Origin: DATKPE01 sp035524335
Lineage (GTDB): Bacteria > Bacteroidota > Ignavibacteria > UBA10030 > SZUA-254
Length of the DNA: 7,519 nucleotides
NCBI GenBank assembly: GCA_035524335.1
Contig: DATKPE010000036.1
Span: 1-7,519, forward strand
Direction: 5' to 3'
The position numbers and the translations under genes are program-made. The notes below the pieces were generated by a model. It saw only the letters and a list, made by a program, of their open reading frames with translations. It made no database searches and had not been told where the DNA came from. This document shows, piece by piece, positions 1 through 6,589 of the stretch. Each line of letters starts with the position of its first letter. Within the stretch, counting starts at the first letter, position 1.

Positions 1-40
1 GGGTAATCAAGAGAATATCGGTGAAAGGGGGAAAAGGGAT

Positions 41-59
41 GCCGGAATGGTGTTCCGGC
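41..59 (-). terminator. Hairpin downstream of the LytTR regulator gene, possible terminator
   Basis: A perfect 7-bp inverted repeat, GCCGGAA / TTCCGGC, with a 5-nt loop lies 16 nt after the stop codon of the LytTR gene as read on the minus strand. On that strand it is followed by a pyrimidine-rich run (ATCCCTTTTCCCCCTTTC). This is not a classical uninterrupted U-tract, so efficient intrinsic termination is uncertain. Its place just after the last gene of a two-gene operon supports a role in transcript ending or 3' stability. Confidence 0.45.
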
Positions 60-75
60 CGGTCGAATGGACGGG

Positions 76-846
76 TCAGGAAGGGAGGTGAAGAAGTGCT
101 TCTGCCCGCCGGCGGTAGGAACGGCTGATGGTCTGAACCGACCCGTCGGCAAGGAGGATCCGGAACTCGCCGTGATAGAGCGGGCGGAGTTCCCGTATGC
201 GGTCGATTCTGACGATGACCGATCTGTGAATGCGCAGGAACTGCCGGTCGTCGAGCATTGATTCCAGCGATCTGAGCGACTCGCGGATCATATGTTTCCT
301 GCCTTCGGCGTGAATGACGCAGTAGTCGCCGGCGGCTTCGATCCAGTCGATCTTCCCGGTTTCGACAAAATAAATCCTGCCGGGCAGTTTCACGGCGATC
401 CGTCCGGAGGTTTGCGGTGGCCTTCGGATCTCCGCGAGGAGGGCGAGAATCCGCGCCTCGTTCGGCGCATGCTCCCGGGATGCAATAATCTTTTTGGCGT
501 GTTCGAGCGCGGAAGCGAAGCGCTCCGGCTCCACCGGTTTCAGGATGTAATCGACGGCGTGAACGGAAAATGCGCGGACGGCGTAGGCGTCGTATGCCGT
601 CACAAAGATGATCGCGGGGAGTGTTCCGGGATCGAGCCGGGCCAGCAGTCCGAAGCCGTCCAGGCCCGGCATCTGGATGTCCAGAATGATCAGGTCCGGC
701 CGGACGGCACGGATGGTTTTCAGCGCCTCGATGCCGTCGGCGCATTCGCCGGCGATCTCGATTTCGCTGTCGCGCTCCAGGAGGGAGCGGATCCCCTCGC
801 GGGCAATGCGCTCGTCGTCGATGATCAGTGTGCGGATGGGGGACAT
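76..846 (-). CDS. LytTR-family DNA-binding response regulator
   Basis: A cytoplasmic transcription regulator of the LytR/AlgR/AgrA class, 256 aa, close to the family's usual length. The receiver domain spans about residues 4-122. It has the acidic pair D10/D11, the phosphoacceptor D56 (in LDIQMPG), T83 (VTAYD) and the lysine K103 (ILKP), so all residues needed for phosphorylation are present. A linker leads to a LytTR DNA-binding domain at about 148-253, with the typical FLRIHRS segment (203-209) and a conserved 'VRIDRIREL' stretch. The start ATG has a GGAG Shine-Dalgarno 9 nt upstream, inside the end of the kinase gene, and the kinase stop lies 3 nt before it, so the two are cotranscribed and probably translationally coupled. 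The kinase next door is the expected phosphodonor. LytTR proteins bind paired 9-bp direct repeats. The likely target is the divergent intergenic region, but I could not identify a convincing consensus site there. The family assignment is secure; the target genes are inferred. Confidence 0.95.
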   Translation of the reverse strand: MSPIRTLIIDDERIAREGIRSLLERDSEIEIAGECADGIEALKTIRAVRPDLIILDIQMPGLDGFGLLARLDPGTLPAIIFVTAYDAYAVRAFSVHAVDYILKPVEPERFASALEHAKKIIASREHAPNEARILALLAEIRRPPQTSGRIAVKLPGRIYFVETGKIDWIEAAGDYCVIHAEGRKHMIRESLRSLESMLDDRQFLRIHRSVIVRIDRIRELRPLYHGEFRILLADGSVQTISRSYRRRAEALLHLPS

Positions 847-849
847 GGA

Positions 850-1992
850 TTATGGCTCCGGGACGGTCCGCGGGGGGAGGTGGTCGGCGCGGAAGGGAAT
901 TTCCAGGATAATGTGTGCCCCTCCGCCGTTCCGGTTCGCGGCGGTGAACCGGTATGCGGTACCGTACATCTGTTCGAGCCTGGTCCTCGTATTTGTGAAT
1001 CCGATGCCGTCACGACGTTCTCCGTCGGGGGGGAGCCCCGGACCGTTATCCATTATCTCGAGACGGAGAAAGGTATCGTTGCGGGAAGTGCGGATTTCGA
1101 CCAGCGCCGGTCCCGGTTTTCGGGCGACACCGTACCGCATGGCATTCTCGACGAACGGCTGGAGGAGAAACGACGGGATGACGGCGTCGAGGGTTTCGGG
1201 GCCGACGTCGAGGGAGACCGTCAGGCGGTCTTCGAAGCGGACTTTTTCTATTGCAAGGTAGAGGCCGAGGAGATCGATCTCCTCGCGGAGCGGAACGTCC
1301 ATCCGGTGTTCCTCCGCGAGGGTGCGGCGGAGCAGTCCCGACAGCCGGCCGAGCATTTCCCGGGCCGCGTCCGGCTTCCGTCCGATGAGAACCGACACGG
1401 CGTTCAGGGTGTTGAACAGAAAGTGGGGATGGAGCTGCATCCGGAGGGTCTGGAGCTGTGCATGGGTCAGTTCGGCGGCCAGATTCACCGCCCGGAGCTC
1501 CTGCTCGCGCGACCGCCTGTAATATTCCACCGCATGGTAGAGGAGAATAAGGATCCAGTAGAGAATGATCCCGTAATCGAGGTAATTCCATACCGCCCGT
1601 ATGAACCTTGTCCAGGCGAACGGGCCGAAGGTGCCGCTCGCGTTCATCAGGATGAGATGATAGAGCGACTTGTGCACAAAGGCGGTCAGCGCGCTCAGCA
1701 CGAGATGCAGAAAACTGTTGCGGAACGGGTGCCGTGCATCGAGGGGGAATTTCCAGGCGAGCCGCAGAATCAGCGGCGTCAGCAGAGCCCAGAGATACGC
1801 GTAGACCAGCTCGCTCACGAGGGAGTCGGCGATCGTCATCGGATCACCGGCGAGTTTCGACTGGTAATAGGTCTGCCATCCCATGAAAAGCCCGAAGGCG
1901 GTCCATGCGCCTGTCAGGCCGATCCATCTGACGGCAGGATCCGCAAATATGGTCCTGTAAGGCGATCCGGTATGGAGTTCGGATTCGTTCAT
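850..1992 (-). CDS. LytS/YehU-type sensor histidine kinase
   Basis: A membrane sensor kinase, 380 aa, partner of the LytTR regulator encoded directly downstream. The N-terminal third has about four hydrophobic segments (roughly 24-40, 61-79, 94-115 and 139-156) joined by short loops, with no sizeable extracellular sensor domain. A short charged helical linker (157-185) leads into the His_kinase (PF06580) domain. Its LHPHFLFNTLN motif places the phosphoacceptor histidine at 190. The ATP-binding domain has an N-box with N283 in QPFVENAMRYG, a G1 box DNGPG at 315-319 and a G2-like GIGFTNTRTRL at 329-339, so the catalytic elements look complete. The chosen ATG is the first in frame and sits 15-20 residues before the first membrane segment. 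No Shine-Dalgarno is visible ahead of it. The lack of a periplasmic domain suggests sensing in or near the membrane, as in intramembrane-sensing kinases that watch exporters. That is inference; the ligand is unknown. Confidence 0.95.
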   Translation of the reverse strand: MNESELHTGSPYRTIFADPAVRWIGLTGAWTAFGLFMGWQTYYQSKLAGDPMTIADSLVSELVYAYLWALLTPLILRLAWKFPLDARHPFRNSFLHLVLSALTAFVHKSLYHLILMNASGTFGPFAWTRFIRAVWNYLDYGIILYWILILLYHAVEYYRRSREQELRAVNLAAELTHAQLQTLRMQLHPHFLFNTLNAVSVLIGRKPDAAREMLGRLSGLLRRTLAEEHRMDVPLREEIDLLGLYLAIEKVRFEDRLTVSLDVGPETLDAVIPSFLLQPFVENAMRYGVARKPGPALVEIRTSRNDTFLRLEIMDNGPGLPPDGERRDGIGFTNTRTRLEQMYGTAYRFTAANRNGGGAHIILEIPFRADHLPPRTVPEP

Positions 1993-2036
1993 TAGAAGTG
2001 CAATAATTTAAAGATTACACGCGTAAGATACCACCA

Positions 2037-2059
2037 TTTCAGCCTGTATGAAGCTGAAA
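2037..2059. repeat. Inverted repeat, candidate operator
   Basis: Perfect 7-bp arms TTTCAGC (2037-2043) and GCTGAAA (2053-2059) are separated by 9 nt, with centres of the arms 16 bp apart, about one and a half helical turns. It lies 45-67 bp upstream of the kinase start codon, a typical operator position for that leftward operon. No T-tract follows on either strand, which argues against a terminator. The binding protein is unknown. Confidence 0.5.
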
Positions 2060-2071
2060 GACGGAGTGAAT

Positions 2072-2087
2072 ATCGCATAAATGCGAT
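2072..2087. repeat. Compact near-palindrome ATCGCATAAATGCGAT, candidate operator
   Basis: Perfect 7-bp arms ATCGCAT / ATGCGAT surround a 2-bp centre (AA). The loop is too short for a stable RNA hairpin, so a DNA-level binding site for a dimeric regulator is the more natural reading. It lies 12 bp from the neighbouring dyad at 2037-2059 and about 80 bp upstream of the kinase start. Confidence 0.5.
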
Positions 2088-2112
2088 TCAACGGCCAAGG
2101 ACAAGATATCGG

Positions 2113-2133
2113 AGAGAACCATCCAATTTCTCT
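2113..2133. repeat. Inverted repeat AGAGAA / TTCTCT
   Basis: Perfect 6-bp arms (2113-2118 and 2128-2133) are separated by 9 nt, the same spacer length as the dyad at 2037-2059 but with an unrelated arm sequence. It ends 30 bp upstream of the -35 element of the rightward promoter, where activators often bind. Short arms in an A+T-rich stretch make chance plausible. Confidence 0.35.
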
Positions 2134-2162
2134 TGAAAACGGTCGGAGTTCGGAATATTCAC

Positions 2163-2191
2163 TTGACAAAAAAACCTAATATTGATATTTT
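2163..2191 (+). promoter_or_regulatory. Sigma70-like promoter for the adaptor-permease-TolC operon
   Basis: A perfect -35 hexamer TTGACA (2163-2168) is followed by a 17-bp spacer and a -10 candidate TATTTT (2186-2191, four of six matches to TATAAT). A run of seven A residues (2168-2174) begins at the last base of the -35. Transcription would start near 2198, giving a leader of about 240 nt before the adaptor start codon. The -10 area (TATTTTG) also resembles, one base short, the TAnnTTTG element of Bacteroidota primary sigma factor, so it may be read in either way. Confidence 0.6.
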
Positions 2192-2383
2192 GATGACACG
2201 AACATTTCGTGGGAGCTGCAGAGCGTCCGACAACCGACCCTTTTTCTGTTGCGGTGAACAACCGCCACAGCCGTTCTCCTGACATATTCCACATCAGCCC
2301 GCCACCGCGGCGTCTGTCCGGTCATGGAGATCTGCATCATGGCCGGCTCCGGTACATTCACCTGCCCGGGCTGTCCTCGTACC

Positions 2384-2406
2384 CGGCCGGAATGCATTCC
2401 CGGCCG
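2384..2406 (+). promoter_or_regulatory. Strong GC-rich hairpin in the leader of the export operon
   Basis: The core GGAATGCATTCC (2389-2400) is a perfect 12-bp palindrome. Flanking CGGCC (2384-2388) and GGCCG (2402-2406) extend the pairing, with a single bulged C at 2401. In RNA this gives a long stem with a TGCA loop, 20 nt before the ribosome-binding site of the adaptor gene. There is no U-tract after it, so it is not an intrinsic terminator. It could affect translation or mRNA stability, or be a DNA-binding site. A competing pairing is possible between 2343-2355 and 2379-2390 (imperfect, both containing CCGG and GTAC). Confidence 0.4.
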
Positions 2407-2426
2407 ATAACTGAAACAGGATCTGT

Positions 2427-2432
2427 AGAGGA
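2427..2432 (+). promoter_or_regulatory. Ribosome-binding site AGAGGA that decides the adaptor start
   Basis: AGAGGA directly abuts an in-frame ATG at 2433 (no spacing) but lies 6 nt before a second in-frame ATG at 2439. The normal spacing favours initiation at 2439 and removes two residues from the longest possible protein. Confidence 0.6.
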
Positions 2433-2438
2433 ATGGCG

Positions 2439-3725
2439 ATGAAAATTCCCCGGCTTGAAGACGTGCACACCCTTCTGAACCGCATTCCGCTCCGTTACCG
2501 GAACAGGAAATTTTACCTTTCGGCCGCCGGCGGCGTTATCGCGATCATCATCATGATCGCGCTGTCGGCCTCCAACCATGAAGCCATCGCCACGGTCGAT
2601 GTGAAGCGGGGCGAGTTTCTCATCAGCTTCAAGAGCAGCGGGGAGATCCGTGCGGCAAATTCCTTCACGCTCACCACGCCGCGTGTCCGCTACGGGCAGA
2701 TGCAGATCATCTATCTTGTGCCGGAGGGAACGACCGTAAAGTCCGGCGACGTCGTCGTCCGGTTTGCCACCACCGAAGTTGACAAGACGATCTCCGACAA
2801 GCAGGCGGAGCTCTCCATCAACCAGTCGGATTATGACAAATTCAAGGCTGATAAGGCGCTTCAGGACGCCCAGCTCGATGGCGATCTCCGGAACGCGGAA
2901 CTCGCCTATGAGCAGGCAAAACTGCAGGTGGAGAAGATGAAATTCGAAGCCGAAATGCAGAGGAAGGAGACCGAGATCAACCTCGAAAAAAGCAAGATCT
3001 CCTGGGAGCAGGCCAAGCGCAAGATCGAATCACAGGCGGTGGTCGACAAATCGGAGGAACGAAAGTACCTGCTGAAGGTACAGCAGACCGAAAGCGACCT
3101 GAAGCATGCGAAAGAGGACAAGGAACAGTATACCATGAAGGCCGCGCTCGGGGGTCTCGTGGTCTACGAAACGAACTGGAGCACGGGACGGAAGATCGCG
3201 GTCGGCGATTCCCCCTGGGGCGGCATGCCTCTCGTGAGCCTTCCCGATCTGTCTAAAATGCAGTCGATCACAAATGTCAACGAGGTCGACGTCAGCAAGG
3301 TCAAAAAGAGTCAGCGGGTCAGGATCAAACTCGACGCATTCCCCGAGAGGGAGTTCAGGGGGAACGTGGTGTCGGTCGGGACGATCGGCCAGCAGCACGA
3401 TCAGTCGTCCACGAAGACGTTCGAGGTGGTCGTCGACATCGACGGAACGGACCCGGTGCTGAAGCCGGGCATGACGACGAGCAACGAAGTGATCATGTCG
3501 TCGATTCCCGATACGCTGTTCCTTCCGATAGAAGCGGTCTTCCAGAAGGATGGAAAAACGGTCGTCTACAGGAATTCGAAACCGCAGGAGGTGACTCTCG
3601 GCGCGAAGAACAGCAACTATGTCGTCGTCGCCGGTGGAATCCGGGCCGGGGACAAGGTTTCACTGACCGATCCGACCGTTGCGGCGGTTCAGCCCGACCG
3701 GCAGAGCGCGAACCCGAAGCAATGA
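2439..3725 (+). CDS. HlyD/MacA-type periplasmic adaptor (membrane fusion protein)
   Basis: The periplasmic adaptor of a tripartite export pump, 428 aa, linking the inner-membrane permease to the outer-membrane channel. A short basic cytoplasmic tail is followed by one membrane anchor (about residues 26-44). The first half of the lipoyl-like domain reads LVPEGTTVKSGDVVVRF (about 93-109). Next is a charged, glutamate/lysine-rich coiled-coil hairpin (about 112-232) and the second lipoyl half, including a G.LVVYETNW...GD.PWGG segment and PDLSKM (about 235-274). A beta-barrel domain at about 277-350 contains LDAFPEREFRG, and a membrane-proximal domain (about 354-412) follows. The length fits the MacA/HlyD_D23 type. 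The start at 2439 is chosen from the ribosome-binding site; ATG 2433 is the longer alternative. The stop overlaps the permease start (ATGA), showing an operon. The order adaptor-permease-TolC argues for ABC-type rather than RND-type export. The substrate cannot be read from the sequence. Confidence 0.93.
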   Translation: MKIPRLEDVHTLLNRIPLRYRNRKFYLSAAGGVIAIIIMIALSASNHEAIATVDVKRGEFLISFKSSGEIRAANSFTLTTPRVRYGQMQIIYLVPEGTTVKSGDVVVRFATTEVDKTISDKQAELSINQSDYDKFKADKALQDAQLDGDLRNAELAYEQAKLQVEKMKFEAEMQRKETEINLEKSKISWEQAKRKIESQAVVDKSEERKYLLKVQQTESDLKHAKEDKEQYTMKAALGGLVVYETNWSTGRKIAVGDSPWGGMPLVSLPDLSKMQSITNVNEVDVSKVKKSQRVRIKLDAFPEREFRGNVVSVGTIGQQHDQSSTKTFEVVVDIDGTDPVLKPGMTTSNEVIMSSIPDTLFLPIEAVFQKDGKTVVYRNSKPQEVTLGAKNSNYVVVAGGIRAGDKVSLTDPTVAAVQPDRQSANPKQ

Positions 3726-5026
3726 ATCTCGATGAGAATATCCGGGTCGGGATGACCGGCATCATGCTCCACCGGGTGAGGTCGGTGCTCACCGCCCTGG
3801 GCATCATCTTCGGCGTCGCGGCGGTGATCGCGATGCTCTCGATCGGGGAGGGAGCCCGGCTGGAGGCGCTTGAGCAGATCCGCCTGATGGGCATCAACAA
3901 TATCATCATCAACCACAAGGAACTGACCCCCGGGGCGTTCGACAAGGCGAAGGCGAATTTTTCTCCCGGCCTCACGGCGCTGGACGGCGACGCGATTCTG
4001 GAAGTGTGCCCGGGCGTCGACGCCGTCGTCCCCCAGTGGGAAAAAACCACCGCGGCCCAGCACAACGAGGATCACACGGAGATCAAGGCGATCGGAACGA
4101 CCCCGGAATTCCTTGCGTGCTACGGCTATACGCTCTCGGCAGGAAGATTCTTCGACGCGGCCCACATGCGCGATCAGGCGAATGTCTGTGTCCTCGGCAG
4201 TGATGTCCGGGACAAGCTGTTCCATTTTGAAGAGGCGGTGGGACAGTCGGTCAAAATCGACGATCAGTGGTTCTCCGTCATCGGTGTGGTGGCGCACCAG
4301 CTTTCCCCCAGCAGGAAGGTTGAGAACCTGGATGTCCGCAATCTGAATGTGGATGTCTATATCCCCCTGACGACGGCCCAGTACAAACTGGTCCGCTACA
4401 AGGAGGGGGAGAACGCAAACGTCACCTTTACGGGCGGGGGAGTGAGCGTTTCGACCGGCAAGACGCCCCGGCCGAAGATGCAGCTCGACCATCTCACCGT
4501 GAAGCTCGCCTCTGCGGACCATATCGACGAGATCACGCCGGTTCTCCGGCGGATCCTCGAACGGCGCCACTTCGGGATCAGGGATTACGATGTGGTGGTG
4601 CCCGAGGCGCTCGTTCAGCAGAGCCAGAAAACCCAGCGCATCTTCAATATCGTTATGGGGGCCATTGCGGGGATCTCGCTTCTCGTCGGCGGTATCGGAA
4701 TCATGAACATCATGCTCGCGTCGGTGATGGAACGGACGAAGGAGATCGGCATCCGGCGCGCGGTCGGCGCAACCCGGACCGACGTGCTCAGCCAGTTTCT
4801 CTTCGAAGCCCTCTTCATCAGCGTCGTCGGCGGCGTTGTCGGCATTATCGTCGGCTGGCTCCTGACGAGCGGGATCACGTTCTATGCGGGCTGGAGAACG
4901 GTGATCTCATTTCCCGCGATCGTGCTCGCGTTCTCCGTTTCCGTCGGCGTCGGAGTGGCATTCGGTTATTATCCCGCAAAAAAAGCAGCTTCCCAGAATC
5001 CGATCGAATCTCTCCACTATGAATAG
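3722..5026 (+). CDS. MacB/FtsX-type ABC transporter permease lacking an ATPase domain
   Basis: The inner-membrane permease subunit, 434 aa. The family layout is complete: TM1 (about 22-42, with LTALGIIFGVAAVIAML), a large periplasmic MacB_PCD domain (about 43-300), then an FtsX domain with three membrane segments (about 305-332, 357-382 and 397-416). The signatures GGIGIMNIML and RTKEIGIRRAVGA (322-350) and the C-terminal PAKKAA..NPIESLHYE are hallmarks of MacB-type mechanotransmission permeases. These do not carry substrate through the membrane but drive periplasmic substrate into the adaptor-TolC conduit. Full MacB is about 650 aa because an N-terminal ATPase is fused to the permease. Here there are no Walker A, signature or Walker B motifs, and the N-terminus starts directly at the permease, so this is a natural half and not a truncation. 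No ATPase gene lies in the window. The ATG overlaps the adaptor stop by 4 nt and only a weak ribosome-binding site is seen, suggesting translational coupling. Confidence 0.95.
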   Translation: MNLDENIRVGMTGIMLHRVRSVLTALGIIFGVAAVIAMLSIGEGARLEALEQIRLMGINNIIINHKELTPGAFDKAKANFSPGLTALDGDAILEVCPGVDAVVPQWEKTTAAQHNEDHTEIKAIGTTPEFLACYGYTLSAGRFFDAAHMRDQANVCVLGSDVRDKLFHFEEAVGQSVKIDDQWFSVIGVVAHQLSPSRKVENLDVRNLNVDVYIPLTTAQYKLVRYKEGENANVTFTGGGVSVSTGKTPRPKMQLDHLTVKLASADHIDEITPVLRRILERRHFGIRDYDVVVPEALVQQSQKTQRIFNIVMGAIAGISLLVGGIGIMNIMLASVMERTKEIGIRRAVGATRTDVLSQFLFEALFISVVGGVVGIIVGWLLTSGITFYAGWRTVISFPAIVLAFSVSVGVGVAFGYYPAKKAASQNPIESLHYE

Positions 5027-6515
5027 CCGGACATTCACCTTCTGCTCTATCATCCTCCTGGCTCTGTCTTCCCGACAGGCGGCAGGACAGGACACCGTCC
5101 GCGTCACGCTGGAACAGGCCGTCGATATGGCGATCGCAAGAGGTCTGGTGGCGAGCGACATCACCTCCCGGTACCTGTCGGCCCGGAAGCGGGCGGAGTC
5201 GGCTCAGCGATCGGCCTGGACCTCGGTCGGCCTCTCGGTGACGGCGCCCTCCTACTCGCAGGCCCTGACACAGCAGTTCAATCCGCTGACCGGAAATTAC
5301 GAGTACTATCAGCTCCAGTCGACCAGCTACAACGGCGCGCTGGTGATCAGCCAGCCGCTCACGCTCACCGGCGGGACGCTCCGGCTCACGCAGTCGATCA
5401 TGGGACAGTCGCAGGTCTCCGCCGAACCGGGGACGAACAGCACGATCAGCAACTACTTCGGCGATTACGGCATCGAACTTCAACAGCCGATCTTTGCCGG
5501 CAACCAACTCCGCCAGAATGCCGACCGGGCGGACATCCAGCTCCGGCAGGCGGAGAGCGATTTTCTCAACAACCAGCTCGACCTTATCTACAATGTTACA
5601 GAGGGCTTCTATACCCTCTACCAGCAGCTCCGCCGGCTCGACATCGTCCGCGAACAGGTGCGCCAGGACCAGGAATCATACAACACGGCACAGTCAAAAT
5701 ATACCGGCGGTCTGATTCCGGAGGTTGAAGTGCTCCAGTCGGACGTCGACCTTGCCTCCAGCAGAAACGATTCCCTCACCGCGGAGCGGGATGTCGCACA
5801 GGCCAAGAACAGTTTCCGGCTCCTCCTCGGGATTTCCCCGGACGCGGATGTCGTCCCCGAGGGAGATGTTGTCTATGAACCGGTGGTAATCGACAGCGCG
5901 AAGGCGATCGGGTCGGCGCTCCGGTTCCGGTCCGAGGCGATCAGCGCGGAGCGGGATATCGAACTGCGGGATATCGACCTTGCCGCGGCAAAAAGCGCCA
6001 ACAATTTCCGTCTCGACCTGACGGCCCGGTACGGGGCGAACAAAACGGACACTCTCTTCCGGGATGTCTTTTCAAATCTGAACAGCACCCGGAGCGCAAC
6101 CCTCACGCTTTCCGTTCCGGTATTCGACTGGGGAAGGAACGGGAGGACCATCGAAGCGGCGGAGATCGACTACCGCAACGCCCGGACCCAGCGCGATTAT
6201 GTCCTCCAGCAGGTCCGCCAGGAAACCCTCGACCTGCTGAAAAAAATCTCCGTCGCCCAGTCCCGCAACGAGGTTCTCCGGAAATCGGTCGCGGTCGCCC
6301 AGCAGAGCTACGACATCAGTCTCCAGCGTTTCCGCAACGGCATGATCAACCGGAACGACCTGGCGCAGACCCAGGCGCGGCTGACCACGGCCAAACTCAA
6401 TGCGCTGAGCGCGCTCATCGACTATAAACTCGGGGTGGCCGATCTTTGCAGAAAAACCCACTGGGATTATGAGGCAAACTCCGAAGTCACGCCGGTAATC
6501 CGCCCCGCCGACTGA
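5019..6515 (+). CDS. TolC-family outer-membrane efflux protein
   Basis: The outer-membrane channel of the tripartite pump, 498 aa. A signal peptide is visible (hydrophobic stretch about 8-17; probable cleavage after AAG at residue 23, before QDT). The mature protein has the two OEP repeats expected of TolC: about 150-275 with the strand motif GIELQQPIFAGN, and about 305-475 with TLSVPVFDWGRNGR near 361-376. Long alanine/glutamine/arginine-rich helices, such as AEIDYRNARTQRDYVLQQVR, would form the periplasmic tunnel. There is no lipobox cysteine after the signal, so it is probably not a lipoprotein. Residues 477-498 form a short polar tail. The start overlaps the permease stop by 8 nt and no Shine-Dalgarno precedes it, so translation is probably coupled to the permease. 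It is the last gene of the operon. The substrate is unknown. Confidence 0.95.
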   Translation: MNSRTFTFCSIILLALSSRQAAGQDTVRVTLEQAVDMAIARGLVASDITSRYLSARKRAESAQRSAWTSVGLSVTAPSYSQALTQQFNPLTGNYEYYQLQSTSYNGALVISQPLTLTGGTLRLTQSIMGQSQVSAEPGTNSTISNYFGDYGIELQQPIFAGNQLRQNADRADIQLRQAESDFLNNQLDLIYNVTEGFYTLYQQLRRLDIVREQVRQDQESYNTAQSKYTGGLIPEVEVLQSDVDLASSRNDSLTAERDVAQAKNSFRLLLGISPDADVVPEGDVVYEPVVIDSAKAIGSALRFRSEAISAERDIELRDIDLAAAKSANNFRLDLTARYGANKTDTLFRDVFSNLNSTRSATLTLSVPVFDWGRNGRTIEAAEIDYRNARTQRDYVLQQVRQETLDLLKKISVAQSRNEVLRKSVAVAQQSYDISLQRFRNGMINRNDLAQTQARLTTAKLNALSALIDYKLGVADLCRKTHWDYEANSEVTPVIRPAD

Positions 6516-6589
6516 GGCGGAATGTCCGGCATGGTGCGGGAGTGCTGTTCAGCAGACCGGGGAGAGGGAGGGAGGTTCTGAAGTGCCGG

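Larger units (their letters stand above)
1993..2438. other. Divergent intergenic regulatory region without a convincing gene
   Basis: These 446 bp separate the two divergent operons. The left half (about 1993-2200) is clearly more A+T-rich than the genes and holds inverted repeats at 2037-2059, 2072-2087 and 2113-2133, the palindrome GAATATTC at 2153-2160 and a rightward promoter at 2163-2191. The right half (2200-2432) is G+C-rich, would form the 5' leader of the export operon and contains strong stem-loops. For the leftward kinase operon only weak -10-like A+T stretches are visible (for example TAAATT on the minus strand at 2010-2005), without a matching -35. A GTG-initiated reading frame at 2209-2442 has no ribosome-binding site and looks non-coding. 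Confidence 0.75.

Noticed and set aside
292..1995. Plus-strand open frame of 567 codons antisense to the kinase and regulator genes
   Set aside because: Both minus-strand genes covered by it have complete, well-recognised domains. The antisense product has no recognisable motif, and long antisense frames are expected in G+C-rich DNA with biased third positions.
3689..4570. Minus-strand open frame of 293 codons antisense to the permease
   Set aside because: It is a shadow of the MacB-type permease gene; the product has no recognisable domain, and the sense frame is complete with family signatures.
4875..5507. Minus-strand open frame of 210 codons over the permease/TolC junction
   Set aside because: It is a shadow of two solidly identified plus-strand genes; the product is arginine-rich without motifs.
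6500..6554. Small stems after the TolC gene (CCGCC/GGCGG around the stop codon; TGCTG/CAGCA at 6543-6554) as a terminator
   Set aside because: The stems are only 5 bp, one has a 2-nt loop, and neither is followed by a T-tract.
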